Below are positions 52,768 through 62,862 of a DNA stretch of 64,000 nucleotides, one piece after another (the stretch's first letter is position 1; the number at the start of each line of letters is the position of its first letter). The position numbers were made by a program, and so were the translations under genes. The notes beneath the pieces are model-generated. The model was not told the origin of the DNA. It did no database searches and was given only the letters and a program-made list of their open reading frames with translations. The DNA comes from Verrucomicrobiaceae bacterium (GTDB taxonomy: Bacteria; Verrucomicrobiota; Verrucomicrobiia; Verrucomicrobiales; Akkermansiaceae): NCBI GenBank assembly GCA_027487435.1, contig JAIYDP010000246.1, positions 62,001 through 126,000 on the forward strand. The letters are read 5' to 3'.

Positions 52768-54237
52768 GTGAAATCCCTATTCCGTATCTTTGCCATTGTT
52801 TTGCTAGTGTCATTCGTCGCTCAAGCTGCGCCGCCGAATATCCTTTTCATCCTCGTTGATGATCAATCTCCCTTCGATTTCAAATGTCATAATTCGGCTT
52901 CTACTCTCGATACTCCAAACATCGACCGCCTTGCATCTTCCGGCATGATCATCGACACAGCCCATCACATGGGTTCGTTCTCTGGAGCGGTGTGTATCCC
53001 CTCTCGCCACATGATCTCAAGCGGTCGCACCGTCTGGCATCTTCCCGTCGGTCCCGGTGCGGAAAACTGCCCACCGCAACTCGAAAATTTCACTCTTGGT
53101 CCAGTATTCAGCCGCGCTGGTTATGCGACGATGCGCACCTGCAAGCAGGGCAACAGCTACACCGCTGCCGACAAATTATTTGACGTCGTCCATGATGCCA
53201 CGAAACGCGGCGGCACCAACGAAACCGGAAGCGCTTGGCATGCCGAACGCGTTCTCGATTATCTCGGCGAGCGAAAATCCAAATCGGACAAGCGCCCGTT
53301 CTTCATCCATCTCGGCTTCTCCCATCCTCACGACGTCCGCGATGGCACGCCGGAGTTGCTTGCCAAATATGGAGCTACGAACCACACTGATGCATCCACC
53401 CTCCCTCCGACCAATACCGCCCAGCCGCCCCTACCACCTAACTGGCTACCCGCACATCCTTTCAACAATACGGATATGAAGGTGCGGGACGAAGTCAATG
53501 TCTCGGGAGTTTGGCAACGTCGCGACGAGGCCACGATCCGCAACGAGATCGGTCGCGAATACGCCTGTGCAGAATACATCGATCAACAAATCGGCAGAGT
53601 CCTTGCCAAACTTGAAGAGATGGGCGAACTCGAAAATACCTACATCTTCTACACTGCCGACCACGGCATCGCCATAGGCCGCCACGGCTTGCAAGGAAAA
53701 CAAAACCTCTACGAACACACGTGGCGCGTGCCGATGTTCGTCAAAGGTCCCGGCATCAAGCCTGGCACTCGCACGCCCGGCAATATCTACTTGGGCGACC
53801 TACTCGCGACGTTTTGTGACCTCACCGGCATCGCAGCACCAACAACCAATGAAGGAACCAGTTTCAAGCCCGTTCTTTTTGGCGAAAAACCATCCATCCG
53901 CGATACCATCTACGGCGTTTACAACGGCGGCCAAAAGCCAGGCATGCGCAGTGTCAAAAAGGGTAATTGGAAACTTATCGAATACGAATCCACCTTTTCC
54001 GGTGTTCGCGAAACTCAGTTATTCGACCTCAACACAAACCCCCACGAATTGCTCGACGAACACAAAAACTCCAAAGCTACCAACCTCGCCAAAGACCCGC
54101 AGCACGCGGCCAAGCTTTCAGAAATGCGGCTACTTCTCCTTAGCGAAATGCGCCGCCACAATGATCCTTGGCGCTTTTCTGATCAACCGCAGGACGGCCT
54201 GAAGGCTCCAAAAAATCAAAGACGAGGGAAGAAATAA
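52768..54237 (+). CDS. Exported arylsulfatase-family sulfatase (CIPSR type)
   Basis: A 489-residue protein from a GTG start with a signal peptide (IFAIVLLVSFVAQAA). The metal site ILVDDQ and the formylglycine motif CIPSRHMISSGRT (Cys76) are present, and YTADHGIAIGRHGLQGK supplies the second metal cluster. Family sulfatases remove sulfate esters from glycans or small molecules after Cys is converted to formylglycine; the maturase is not in the window. A Lys/Arg-rich tail ends the protein. Confidence 0.92.
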   Translation: MKSLFRIFAIVLLVSFVAQAAPPNILFILVDDQSPFDFKCHNSASTLDTPNIDRLASSGMIIDTAHHMGSFSGAVCIPSRHMISSGRTVWHLPVGPGAENCPPQLENFTLGPVFSRAGYATMRTCKQGNSYTAADKLFDVVHDATKRGGTNETGSAWHAERVLDYLGERKSKSDKRPFFIHLGFSHPHDVRDGTPELLAKYGATNHTDASTLPPTNTAQPPLPPNWLPAHPFNNTDMKVRDEVNVSGVWQRRDEATIRNEIGREYACAEYIDQQIGRVLAKLEEMGELENTYIFYTADHGIAIGRHGLQGKQNLYEHTWRVPMFVKGPGIKPGTRTPGNIYLGDLLATFCDLTGIAAPTTNEGTSFKPVLFGEKPSIRDTIYGVYNGGQKPGMRSVKKGNWKLIEYESTFSGVRETQLFDLNTNPHELLDEHKNSKATNLAKDPQHAAKLSEMRLLLLSEMRRHNDPWRFSDQPQDGLKAPKNQRRGKK

Positions 54238-54371
54238 ATCAGCTTGTCCGCGTTTCTTCGATCCTCGCCGCAAGCCAATCAAACAAACGTCACCGGTAGC
54301 GGGACGATCCCTCCTGCAAACAAAGAAGCCCAAAAAATAGCTACCCATTGAACCACTTAGCCTAACAACTC

Positions 54372-55889
54372 ATGAATACCAATCTGCTTCGATCCGTATT
54401 TTCTGCGCTAGCAACATTCGTCGCCCTCTCGCTTACCCCCATCCATGCGGAGTCCCCCAAACCGAACATCATCCTCGTCATGCCTGACGACGTAGGCTAC
54501 GGCGACTACGCATGCCTCGGCAATCCCATCATGCGCACGCCCGCCGTGGATGCCTTCAAAAAGCAAAGCCTGCTCTTCACGCAATTTCATGTCAGCCCGA
54601 CATGCTCTCCGACGCGCGCGGCTCTGATGAGCGGACGGCACGAGTTCAAGAACGGCGTGACCCACACGATCCTCGAGCGCGAGCGACTGGCGCTCTCGAC
54701 ATTCACCCTGCCGCAGATGCTCAAGACAGTCGGTTACACGTCGGGCATTTTCGGCAAATGGCATCTTGGCGATGAAGCCGCGTATCGCCCGGAGAGCCGC
54801 GGCTTCGACGAGGTGTATATTCACGGCGGCGGCGGCATCGGACAGACCTACCCAGGCAGCTGCGGCGATGCTCCCGGCAACACCAACATCAACCCAGCCC
54901 TCTGGCACAATGGAACATGGGTGAAGACTAAGGGCTACTGCACCGATCTTTTTTTTCATCAAGCGATTCAATGGATGGATCAAAAACGTTCCACAAAGCA
55001 ACCGTTCTTCGCCTACATCCCGCTCAATGCAGCGCACGGACCACATGTTTTGCCGCAAGAATATTACCAGCATTACATGGGCAAACCCGGCGTAAGTGCA
55101 GACACCGCGAAGTTCCTCGGGATGGTGGAAAACGTCGATACCAACTTCGGCAAGCTGTTGACCAAGCTCAAGGAATGGAACATCGCGGACCACACTCTCG
55201 TCATTTACCTCGGTTCTGACAATGGAGGAACTGCTGGCCGTGAGATATGCAACGCCGGCATGAATGGCGGCAAGGGCTCCGTCGCACAAGGCGGCACGCG
55301 TGTGCCCGTCTTTTTTCGCTGGCCCGCAGGCGGTATCAAGGCCAACGAAGAGACTCCCGCGTTGAGTGCTCATCTCGACATCTATCCGACCCTCGCCGAG
55401 ATCACTGGCGCCACGCTCTCCGACAACGTGCAAAAACAAATCGAAGGCCGCAGCCTTTTTCCTTTGTTAAAAAATCCCCAAGCGGAATGGGCGGATCGCA
55501 CTCTCGTCCATCACGTCGGACGCTGGGCGAAGGGTGAGGCGGCGAATGCTAAGTTGAAAAATTCTGCCATCCAGAACAGTCGCTTCACGCTGGTAAACGA
55601 CAAGGAACTCTTCGACCTGCAAGCAGACCCTGGCGAGAAAACCAACGTCATCGCCAAGCACCCCGAAGTGGTGGCAATACTCCGCGCCACCTATGACCAA
55701 TGGTGGACCGATGTGCAGCCCTTGCTCATCAACGAGAACGTCACCGACATTCCAAAAATCAATCCCTTGAAGGAACTCTATTGGAAACAATTCGGCGGCG
55801 AGCCCAGCGAAGCCATGCTCAAGCAAATGGATCCCACCAAAGTCATTGGCGGCAAAAATGCACCGAAAAAGAAGAGAAAGAACCAATAG
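54372..55889 (+). CDS. Exported sulfatase (CSPTR type)
   Basis: A 505-residue sulfatase with a signal peptide (ALATFVALSLTPIHAES), metal site MPDDVGYGD, formylglycine motif CSPTRAALMSGR (Cys78), GIFGKWHLGD and the GSDNGG second metal site. It is diverged from its three neighbours, so its substrate is probably different. The C-terminus is basic (KKKRKNQ). Preceded by a 134-base spacer. Confidence 0.93.
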   Translation: MNTNLLRSVFSALATFVALSLTPIHAESPKPNIILVMPDDVGYGDYACLGNPIMRTPAVDAFKKQSLLFTQFHVSPTCSPTRAALMSGRHEFKNGVTHTILERERLALSTFTLPQMLKTVGYTSGIFGKWHLGDEAAYRPESRGFDEVYIHGGGGIGQTYPGSCGDAPGNTNINPALWHNGTWVKTKGYCTDLFFHQAIQWMDQKRSTKQPFFAYIPLNAAHGPHVLPQEYYQHYMGKPGVSADTAKFLGMVENVDTNFGKLLTKLKEWNIADHTLVIYLGSDNGGTAGREICNAGMNGGKGSVAQGGTRVPVFFRWPAGGIKANEETPALSAHLDIYPTLAEITGATLSDNVQKQIEGRSLFPLLKNPQAEWADRTLVHHVGRWAKGEAANAKLKNSAIQNSRFTLVNDKELFDLQADPGEKTNVIAKHPEVVAILRATYDQWWTDVQPLLINENVTDIPKINPLKELYWKQFGGEPSEAMLKQMDPTKVIGGKNAPKKKRKNQ

Positions 55890-56338
55890 CTCCCATCTCC
55901 CTTACACCCCACGCAAGAGCCGTTTAGGCTCCCACAACCGCCGTTTAAGCTTTCATAGGCTATCTGAAAGCCTGCGAGAATCACACTTTAGAATGGTCTT
56001 TCCGCACTGAGCACCAACATAGTTCAGGGAAGACTGTTGCTGTATCTCATATCGGATGTAATCTACATTTTGGAAAACTGTAAAAATAGTATTGCAGCTA
56101 AATATCTCAACTCTGTCCATTTTTGGCAATGTCAGACTCAAAGGTCTCGCAGCCTTTCTCACGTTGTGGCAAGCTCAATGAAACGTTGCAGACTAACCTA
56201 ATAGAAAGAAAAAATGAATCCAAGATTGACCGAGCGGCGTCGGCAAAAGTAAGAAAGATAGGATTCTCCGCGTATTGCATGAGAATTTTACATGAGGTGA
56301 AGTTGTTACCCAAATTTCTACCTTCGCACCGACCCAAC
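55890..56338. other. 449-base intergenic stretch between sulfatase genes
   Basis: No gene I can support; the open frame leading into the next sulfatase is just its upstream extension. It holds an inverted repeat ctttca...tgaaag at 55950-55970 overlapping a second aggc/gcct pair, and two copies of the word gccgttta about 25 bases apart. It probably carries the promoter for the next sulfatase. Confidence 0.4.
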
Positions 56339-57649
56339 ATGCACCAAAAACTCATAGCACTCCTCGTCGCTCTTTGCTTCGCTACCGCGACTGCATTTTC
56401 CCAGCAAAAGCCGAATATCGTTTTGATCATGGCTGATGATCTTGGTTATGGCTCGCTGGGTTGCTACGGACATCCTGAAATCAAGACGCCTCACATCGAT
56501 GAACTCGCCGCAACTGGGATACGCTTTACTGATTTTCATAGCAACGGCGCAATGTGTACCCCCACTCGCGCCGCCTTGATGACAGGGCGTTACCAACAGC
56601 GTTGTGCATGGGTGCCAGATTCCGAACTCACTCCCCTCTTTCGCAAGCAACGATCAGAAAACCTAAAGCAGCGCTGGGCATGGGGCGTTTCTCAGGATGA
56701 AATCTTCCTTCCCGAGTTGTTAGGCCAGTCTGGATACCGCAGCACTTTGATCGGGAAATGGCATCTCGGGTATGATCGAAAATTCCATCCGATGAACCAA
56801 GGCTTCGATGAATTCCGCGGCTTCATCGGCGGCGCGGTGGATTACCACAGCCATGTTTCGGAAGCTGGATCTCGAGAATTGGATTGGTGGGAGAATGAAA
56901 AGATCGAGAACGAACAGGCCTACGCCACCGACTTGCTCACTCGTTACGCCACCCAATTCATCAGCGAGAACAAACAACGCCCCTTCTTTGCCTATCTCGC
57001 CTATGGTGCGCCACACACGCCTTTGCAAGGTCGTGATGCAGGACAGAAAAAACCGGCAGCGAAAGTCTATCAGGAAATGATCGAGATTCTCGATGAGTCG
57101 GTCGGCGCGGTGATGCAATCGCTGCGAGAACATGGACTAGAAAAGAACACATTGGTGATATTCTGTTCCGATAATGGAGGCGCGCCAGCGAAAGGTTTCA
57201 AAGGGGCAAACGGGGTCTTGCAAGGCAACAAAGGTAGCATGAATGAGGGTGGCCATCGCGTGCCCTGCATTGCGACCTGGCCGGGAGTGATCCCCGGCGG
57301 ACGCACCAGTGAGGATGTGGTCATGTCGATGGATTTTCTTCCTACTTTCGTTAGACTAGCGGGCGCGAGCACTCCAGACAATCACAAGATCGACGGAATC
57401 GATCTCATGCCGATTCTGCGAGGCGAAGCCAAAGCTCCAGCAAGAAATCTCCATTGGCTGTTCGGCGGCGCATGGGCCGTGCGCAAAGGTTCATGGAAAT
57501 TGATCGGCAAAGGCGATCGTGCCGAAGCGCTCTACGACCTCCATGAGGACCTTTCGGAAAAAAACAACCTCATCAAACAAAATCCGCAAACGGTGGATGA
57601 GTTGCTAGCACTGCACCGAAAATGGATCGCGGAGGTAGGCAGCAAGTGA
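56339..57649 (+). CDS. Exported sulfatase (CTPTR type)
   Basis: The ATG at 56339 gives 436 residues with a signal peptide (LIALLVALCFATATAFSQQ). Metal site MADDLGYGSLGCYG, formylglycine motif CTPTRAALMTGR (Cys73), GKWHLGYD and FCSDNGG are all present. Shorter than its neighbours. An in-frame extension 72 codons upstream has no signal peptide and is unlikely. It resembles N-acetylgalactosamine-6-sulfatase-like sulfatases in motif pattern. Confidence 0.93.
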   Translation: MHQKLIALLVALCFATATAFSQQKPNIVLIMADDLGYGSLGCYGHPEIKTPHIDELAATGIRFTDFHSNGAMCTPTRAALMTGRYQQRCAWVPDSELTPLFRKQRSENLKQRWAWGVSQDEIFLPELLGQSGYRSTLIGKWHLGYDRKFHPMNQGFDEFRGFIGGAVDYHSHVSEAGSRELDWWENEKIENEQAYATDLLTRYATQFISENKQRPFFAYLAYGAPHTPLQGRDAGQKKPAAKVYQEMIEILDESVGAVMQSLREHGLEKNTLVIFCSDNGGAPAKGFKGANGVLQGNKGSMNEGGHRVPCIATWPGVIPGGRTSEDVVMSMDFLPTFVRLAGASTPDNHKIDGIDLMPILRGEAKAPARNLHWLFGGAWAVRKGSWKLIGKGDRAEALYDLHEDLSEKNNLIKQNPQTVDELLALHRKWIAEVGSK

Positions 57650-57798
57650 TGCTTTCGTTTTCCGAAGAATTTCATGATTTCTTGTGATTTCTTTCGCCAC
57701 AGGTGAAGTCCACCTGCGCAGATCATTTCGTAAAGAGCGAAAGATCCCTTAGCAATGAGCGTATTAGTTGATTCGGTAGGCAACCCAATCCCATTCAG

Positions 57799-59403
57799 AT
57801 GAACATCAGCAGACGATTCTTCTCAGCTCTTCCATTCCTAGCCTCGATCGTCTCAAGTTTCGCCCAGAACACAGCCGATGTCATAGTCTATGGCTCCACG
57901 CCTGGAGGCTTCTGCTCCGCCATTGCTGCCGCCCGCGAGGGGGCTTCGGTCATTTTGTTAGAACCCACAGCACACATCGGCGGTCTCAGCACAGGAGGTT
58001 TAAGTCACTGCGACTCAAACCAAATGCGCCGCGAGACCTTGATGGGACTTTTTGACGAATGGCATCGCCGCGTGGTCAAAGATTATACCGACCGCGGTTT
58101 GCCTGCCCCTTATGATGCTGCAAAGAAAGACTCTGCCAAATGGACATTCGAGCCACATGTGGCGACTCGTGTCACCAATGCCATGCTCAAAGAAGCTGGC
58201 GTCGCAGTGCTGACCAATCGATATCTGAAATCGGTCACGAAAGATGGCCCACGCATTACTTCGCTTGTCACCAAGGATGGCGCCTTCAAGGCCAAAGTGT
58301 TCGTGGATGGCTCCTACGAGGGCGACCTGATGGCAGCAGCGGGGGTGGAATGGACAATCGGGCGCGAGGGACGCGCGGAATTCGGGGAGTCCTACGCAGG
58401 GAAGCAATACCCCAAAGCAAAAATAAACATCAGTGGCTTCGATGATGCCGGCAACCTTCTTCCCCTTGTCGCCGCAAGCGATGCCGGGCCGGATGAAAAT
58501 GGCGACAAAAACATCATGACATACAGTTTCCGTCTGTGCTTGACGCGCGATCCGAAAAACAAAGTCCCCATGCCAAAACCGGCTAAATACGATCCTACGC
58601 GCTTTGAAATTGCCCGCCGTATGCTCCAAGCCGGAACCAAGGTAGGCTTCGATCTCTATCCCTTGCCAGGCAGTAAAATTGACGGCAATAACTCGATTCA
58701 CGGTCAATTCTCACTAGGTTTGGTTGGCGGTTGCAACACCTGGCATAGCGCCGATGAAGCTGGCCGTGCAAAGATCTGGGAAGAACACAAGCAATACACG
58801 CTAGAATTCATCCACTTCCTGAATACCGATGCAGCTGTGCCGAAACAGATTCGCTCCAAGTTCGCAGGACTAGGCCTCTGTAAGGACGAGTTCGCATCCA
58901 CCGATCACTTCCCTCCCGCTCTGTATGTGCGCGAATCGCGGCGAATGAAGGGCATGGCAGTGATTTCTCAAAAAGATATCATCGACTCTCCTGAAAAGGA
59001 AGATGCCATTGCCATTTCCTCCTTCCCGATTGATTCGCACGATTGCCAACGCATCGCCCAGAAAGGGGGCGGCGTGATCAACGAAGGCACGATACTTCCG
59101 GTGCGAGTTCCGGGAACAGGTTTGGGCTATGCCTACCATGTTCCCTATCGCTCAGTTCTTCCCAAAGCCCATCAATGCAACAATCTGCTCGTGCCCATTG
59201 CACTGTCCAGCACGCATGTGAGCATTTCCTCGTTGCGTATCGAAGGCGCTTGGATGGTCATCGGTCAGGGAGCGGGAGTCGCGGCGGCCATGGCAGCAAA
59301 ACAAGGTGTCGCCGTGCAAAATGTGCCCTATCCCCTGTTGCGCGAAAGACTTTTAGCGCAAGGGCAAGTCCTCGTTCTTCCGCCTTTGCCCCAAAAAAAG
59401 TAA
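57799..59403 (+). CDS. Exported FAD-dependent oxidoreductase (FAD_oxidored family) with Tat-type signal
   Basis: A 534-residue protein. The signal MNISRRFFSALPFLASIVSSFAQ carries an SRRFF twin-arginine motif, so it probably crosses the membrane folded with its cofactor. FAD binding is shown by DVIVYGSTPGGFCSAIAAAREGASVILLEP (about 26-55), the following HIGGLSTGGLS, and a C-terminal IGQGAGVAAAMA. Members occur in polysaccharide loci of Bacteroidetes and Verrucomicrobia; the substrate is unknown. It lies between sulfatases on the same strand. Confidence 0.88.
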   Translation: MNISRRFFSALPFLASIVSSFAQNTADVIVYGSTPGGFCSAIAAAREGASVILLEPTAHIGGLSTGGLSHCDSNQMRRETLMGLFDEWHRRVVKDYTDRGLPAPYDAAKKDSAKWTFEPHVATRVTNAMLKEAGVAVLTNRYLKSVTKDGPRITSLVTKDGAFKAKVFVDGSYEGDLMAAAGVEWTIGREGRAEFGESYAGKQYPKAKINISGFDDAGNLLPLVAASDAGPDENGDKNIMTYSFRLCLTRDPKNKVPMPKPAKYDPTRFEIARRMLQAGTKVGFDLYPLPGSKIDGNNSIHGQFSLGLVGGCNTWHSADEAGRAKIWEEHKQYTLEFIHFLNTDAAVPKQIRSKFAGLGLCKDEFASTDHFPPALYVRESRRMKGMAVISQKDIIDSPEKEDAIAISSFPIDSHDCQRIAQKGGGVINEGTILPVRVPGTGLGYAYHVPYRSVLPKAHQCNNLLVPIALSSTHVSISSLRIEGAWMVIGQGAGVAAAMAAKQGVAVQNVPYPLLRERLLAQGQVLVLPPLPQKK

Positions 59404-59438
59404 GCCCTGTAAACTGAAGTGGTAACGCATCCAATATC

Positions 59439-61019
59439 ATGAAAATTCTATCACTTTTCCTCAGCTTTCTCGTGATCGTCCCAATCCACGCAGCGACGAA
59501 AAAGCCAAACATCGTCATCATTCTCGCCGACGATTTAGGATATGGTGATGTGCAATGTTACAACCCACAACGCGGGAAAATCCCAACGCCAAACATTGAT
59601 CGGCTTGCCAAGCAAGGCATGCGTTTCACCGATGGACATTCTTCCTCGGGCGTTTGCTCGCCATCGCGTTACACCTTATTGACGGGGCGATATCATTGGC
59701 GGACTAGTTTGCAGAAAGGGATCGTCGGCGTTTTCGGCGAGCCATTGATAGAGCCTGATCGCATGACCATCGGCACGCTCGCCAAGCAACACGGCTACCG
59801 CACGGCAACCATCGGCAAATGGCATCTTGGGTGGGATTGGCCGATTGCGAAGGAGCAGAAGCGTTTTTTTCAAAACCCCAAAGGAGGCGACCAAGCAACA
59901 ATCGAAAGCGAACGACGCGGGGCCTGGAACGAGGTCTTTTCCAAGCCCATTCTTGGCGGCCCGACAACGCGGGGATTCGATGAGTATTTCGGAACCGATG
60001 TGCCGAACTGGCCGCCCTTTTGTTTCATTGAGAACGACCGAACACGTGGAATTCCAAGCGAGTTATTGCCTAAACCGTTGCTCGAAAACAACCTCGCCAG
60101 CCAAATGGGCCCTGCACTAAAGGATTGGCAACTCGAAGGAATTCTGCCAGCCATCACCGACCGCGCATGCTCCTTCATCACTAAGCGCGCTGCGGCAAAA
60201 GAGAACTTCTTGCTTTATCTGCCACTCACGACACCCCATACACCGCTATCGGTTAACGAAGCATGGCGCGGCAAGAGTGGCCTCGATAGTGCCGTGGCCG
60301 ACCTCACCATAGAAACCGATGCCATGGTAGGCCGTGTTCTCGATGCGTTAGAAAAAAGCGGCACAGCAAGCGACACCTTGGTCATTTTCACCAGCGACAA
60401 TGGATTTGCGCCATACGTCGGCTTAGAAAAACTGGAAAAGCAAGGTCATTTCCCTAGCGGCCCTCTGCGCGGATACAAGGGTGACGCATGGGAAGGTGGC
60501 CATCGGGTTCCCTTCATGGTTCGCTGGCCCGGCGTGGTCAAACCAAGAAGTGTCTGTGACCAACTAGTGCATCAGGCTGACCTCATGCGGACGCTCGCCG
60601 ACATTCTCGGAACAAAATTGCCAGACAACGCCGGTGAAGACAGTTTCAGTTTCCTCCCACAATTGAAAGGCGAAGATCGCCCGATTCGCCAACACGCCGT
60701 GAGTTGCTCAATGGGCGGAATTCCGGCGTTACGGGAAGGATCATGGAAACTCATCGCCGCAGCTTCCGGGAATGGCGGATGGAACCAAAGCCCAAACCCG
60801 GAACCCGCGACGCGCGTTCTGCTCTTCAACCTTGCGGATGATCTTGGTGAAACCAGAAACCTTGCCGCTGATCTACCTCAGCGGGTCAGTGAAATGAAAA
60901 CATCTTTAGAGAAACTCATCGCCGATGGCCGCAGCACGATTGGCGCGGTTCAGCAAAACGACGTTCACGTTCAACGATACCCTAATCAACAAAATCGCCC
61001 GAAGCTGAAAAAACAATAA
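59439..61019 (+). CDS. Exported sulfatase (CSPSR type)
   Basis: A 526-residue sulfatase with a short signal peptide (ILSLFLSFLVIVPIHAA), metal site LADDLGYGDVQCY, formylglycine motif CSPSRYTLLTGR (Cys73), IGKWHLGWD and FTSDNGFAPYVG. Motifs and length are those of cerebroside-sulfatase/arylsulfatase A-like enzymes. It is 35 bases after the FAD oxidoreductase gene and 59 before the SASA esterase, so the three may be cotranscribed. Confidence 0.94.
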   Translation: MKILSLFLSFLVIVPIHAATKKPNIVIILADDLGYGDVQCYNPQRGKIPTPNIDRLAKQGMRFTDGHSSSGVCSPSRYTLLTGRYHWRTSLQKGIVGVFGEPLIEPDRMTIGTLAKQHGYRTATIGKWHLGWDWPIAKEQKRFFQNPKGGDQATIESERRGAWNEVFSKPILGGPTTRGFDEYFGTDVPNWPPFCFIENDRTRGIPSELLPKPLLENNLASQMGPALKDWQLEGILPAITDRACSFITKRAAAKENFLLYLPLTTPHTPLSVNEAWRGKSGLDSAVADLTIETDAMVGRVLDALEKSGTASDTLVIFTSDNGFAPYVGLEKLEKQGHFPSGPLRGYKGDAWEGGHRVPFMVRWPGVVKPRSVCDQLVHQADLMRTLADILGTKLPDNAGEDSFSFLPQLKGEDRPIRQHAVSCSMGGIPALREGSWKLIAAASGNGGWNQSPNPEPATRVLLFNLADDLGETRNLAADLPQRVSEMKTSLEKLIADGRSTIGAVQQNDVHVQRYPNQQNRPKLKKQ

Positions 61020-61078
61020 AATCTGCATTCTCTCCATCTCCCACATCGCAGGTAACTGCATCAAACATCGTAAACAAC

Positions 61079-62725
61079 ATGAAACATCATCCATTCAAAC
61101 GTATCACCACAGTTGTGATGACAGCATTGCTCTTCAGCACCAACAGTGGTGCCGCAGAAAAAAGCCCAAGCAACAAGAAATTACTGGTTTATATACTCGC
61201 TGGGCAGTCGAACATGCAAGGTCACGCCGAAGTCTCGACCTTGGCCTATTTGCCCAAACCCGCTTATGTCCCTACTAAGGAAGAATGGGGCATGCTCACC
61301 ACAGGGATCGACCGTGAAATTCGCCTCAAAATGGAGCCATCCCTGCGAGAAAATCTCCTCAAGGATCCCGTTCTCGCAAAACTCCCCAAAAAAGAATTCG
61401 GCGAGGTGGTGCAAAATGCCTTACAAAAGGAAACGGATAAGGTGCGAAGTGAGCGCTACGAGGTCTTCAAGCAACGCCAAACCAATCCTGCTCGTGTTGC
61501 TCGCGACAAGGAACTTGCGAAAATTTTCACTCCCAATCTCACCGATAAGCAAACTCTCGATGCCGTAAATGCGAGCAAAGCACTCAAAGGCACTTCGCTG
61601 GATGTTGCCAATCTTTTGGCGGAAAAAACCATGGTTCCGCAAGGCAAACGAACCTACATTGCAGCCTATGGAGGAGTGAATCGCGGTCTGGAACCTGGCA
61701 TGGCCACCGGCCCCCTAAGCACAGGGTATGGTGCGCGTCCCAGCGCTTTTGGCCCGGAATACGCCTTTGGCATCCTGATGGAAAAATCGCTCGATCAGCC
61801 GATCCTGCTCATCAAGACGGCTTGGGGCGGCAAGTCACTGCACTATGATTTCCGTCCACCTTCGGCAGGCAAGTACCAACCGACGGCGGCTCAGATGAAG
61901 CAACTCGAGGATTGGAAGATCAGAAAAGCCACATGGGACAAATACCTCGCTGACGGAGGATCGGCCCAAGCAATGGCAAAAATGGATAAAACCATCAAGT
62001 CACTCGAAAATGAAAAGCGCGGATTGCAGACTGCGCTAACGAAATTGCCAAAAGACCAACAAGCTGAAGTGCAGGAAAAAATTGCCACAATCAACGCCCA
62101 AAGCTCCGAGCTCCGCAAACAGTATGTCCGCCCACCCGGCGATATGCCTAACCATGATGCGGCTGGTTACTATTGGAATGAAATGATCGGATTTGTCCGC
62201 AAAGTCCTAGCTGACCCCAAAGCGTATCACCCCGAATACGATGCAAAGATCGGTTTCGAAGTCGCTGGCGGCGTATGGTTTCAAGGGTTTAATGACCAGT
62301 TCGACCCCGAATACTACGGCAACTACGCAAAAAACATGGTGCATTTCATCCAAGACATGCGCGCTGAAGTAAAGCAGCCGAAAATGCCTTTCGTCATAGG
62401 CATCTTAGGGACGCCTGCATTCCCTGAAGAAGCGATGACCAATAACGTTGCCAACGGTCAACGAGAAGCGGCGAAAGCTCCAGAACTTGCAGGAACCGTT
62501 GCTGCCATCGAAAGCTGGCCGCTCACCACCCCAGAAGTTGCGATCTGGCGTATGAAGCGCGAGAGCGTAACTGCCAATGGCGACAAAGCCGCGGCACAGG
62601 TTGCTGAACAACAATGGATTCTTCACGGCAGCAATCTCGGCTACCACTACGATGGCAGCGGTCGTTTCTTCATCCGTCTCGGCGATGAGTTGGCCTCCGC
62701 CATGCTCAAGCTGATGGGCAAATGA
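61079..62725 (+). CDS. Exported SASA-family esterase with long helical insertions
   Basis: A 548-residue protein with a signal peptide (VVMTALLFSTNSGAAE) and the SASA motif ILAGQSNMQG (Ser44). Two long charged helical segments interrupt the domain: about 65-190 and 280-345 (LEDWKIRKATWDKY..., SLENEKRGLQTALTKLPKDQ), the second a likely coiled coil. The VWFQGFND segment and the C-terminal GSNLGYHYDGSGRFF (with the His) complete the active site. It likely removes acetyl groups from a sulfated, acetylated glycan together with the neighbouring sulfatases. Confidence 0.85.
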   Translation: MKHHPFKRITTVVMTALLFSTNSGAAEKSPSNKKLLVYILAGQSNMQGHAEVSTLAYLPKPAYVPTKEEWGMLTTGIDREIRLKMEPSLRENLLKDPVLAKLPKKEFGEVVQNALQKETDKVRSERYEVFKQRQTNPARVARDKELAKIFTPNLTDKQTLDAVNASKALKGTSLDVANLLAEKTMVPQGKRTYIAAYGGVNRGLEPGMATGPLSTGYGARPSAFGPEYAFGILMEKSLDQPILLIKTAWGGKSLHYDFRPPSAGKYQPTAAQMKQLEDWKIRKATWDKYLADGGSAQAMAKMDKTIKSLENEKRGLQTALTKLPKDQQAEVQEKIATINAQSSELRKQYVRPPGDMPNHDAAGYYWNEMIGFVRKVLADPKAYHPEYDAKIGFEVAGGVWFQGFNDQFDPEYYGNYAKNMVHFIQDMRAEVKQPKMPFVIGILGTPAFPEEAMTNNVANGQREAAKAPELAGTVAAIESWPLTTPEVAIWRMKRESVTANGDKAAAQVAEQQWILHGSNLGYHYDGSGRFFIRLGDELASAMLKLMGK

Positions 62726-62862
62726 TAGTGGTCCACACGCGGTCAACTTCGGATCCCGGGTTTATGAGGCAGCTTGATCCCACCAATAGCATTCAAAGCA
62801 AGGCTTGTTGATAAAATCCCCCCTTGCCATGATCAGGTAGCCCCGCTAGCCTCACCGCCGAC

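Noticed and set aside
54408-55439. 343-codon frame on the minus strand
   Set aside because: It overlaps completely with a clear sulfatase gene in a complementary frame and has no family features.
56123-56338. N-terminal extension of the third sulfatase
   Set aside because: It would hide the signal peptide; the ATG at 56339 gives a proper exported start.
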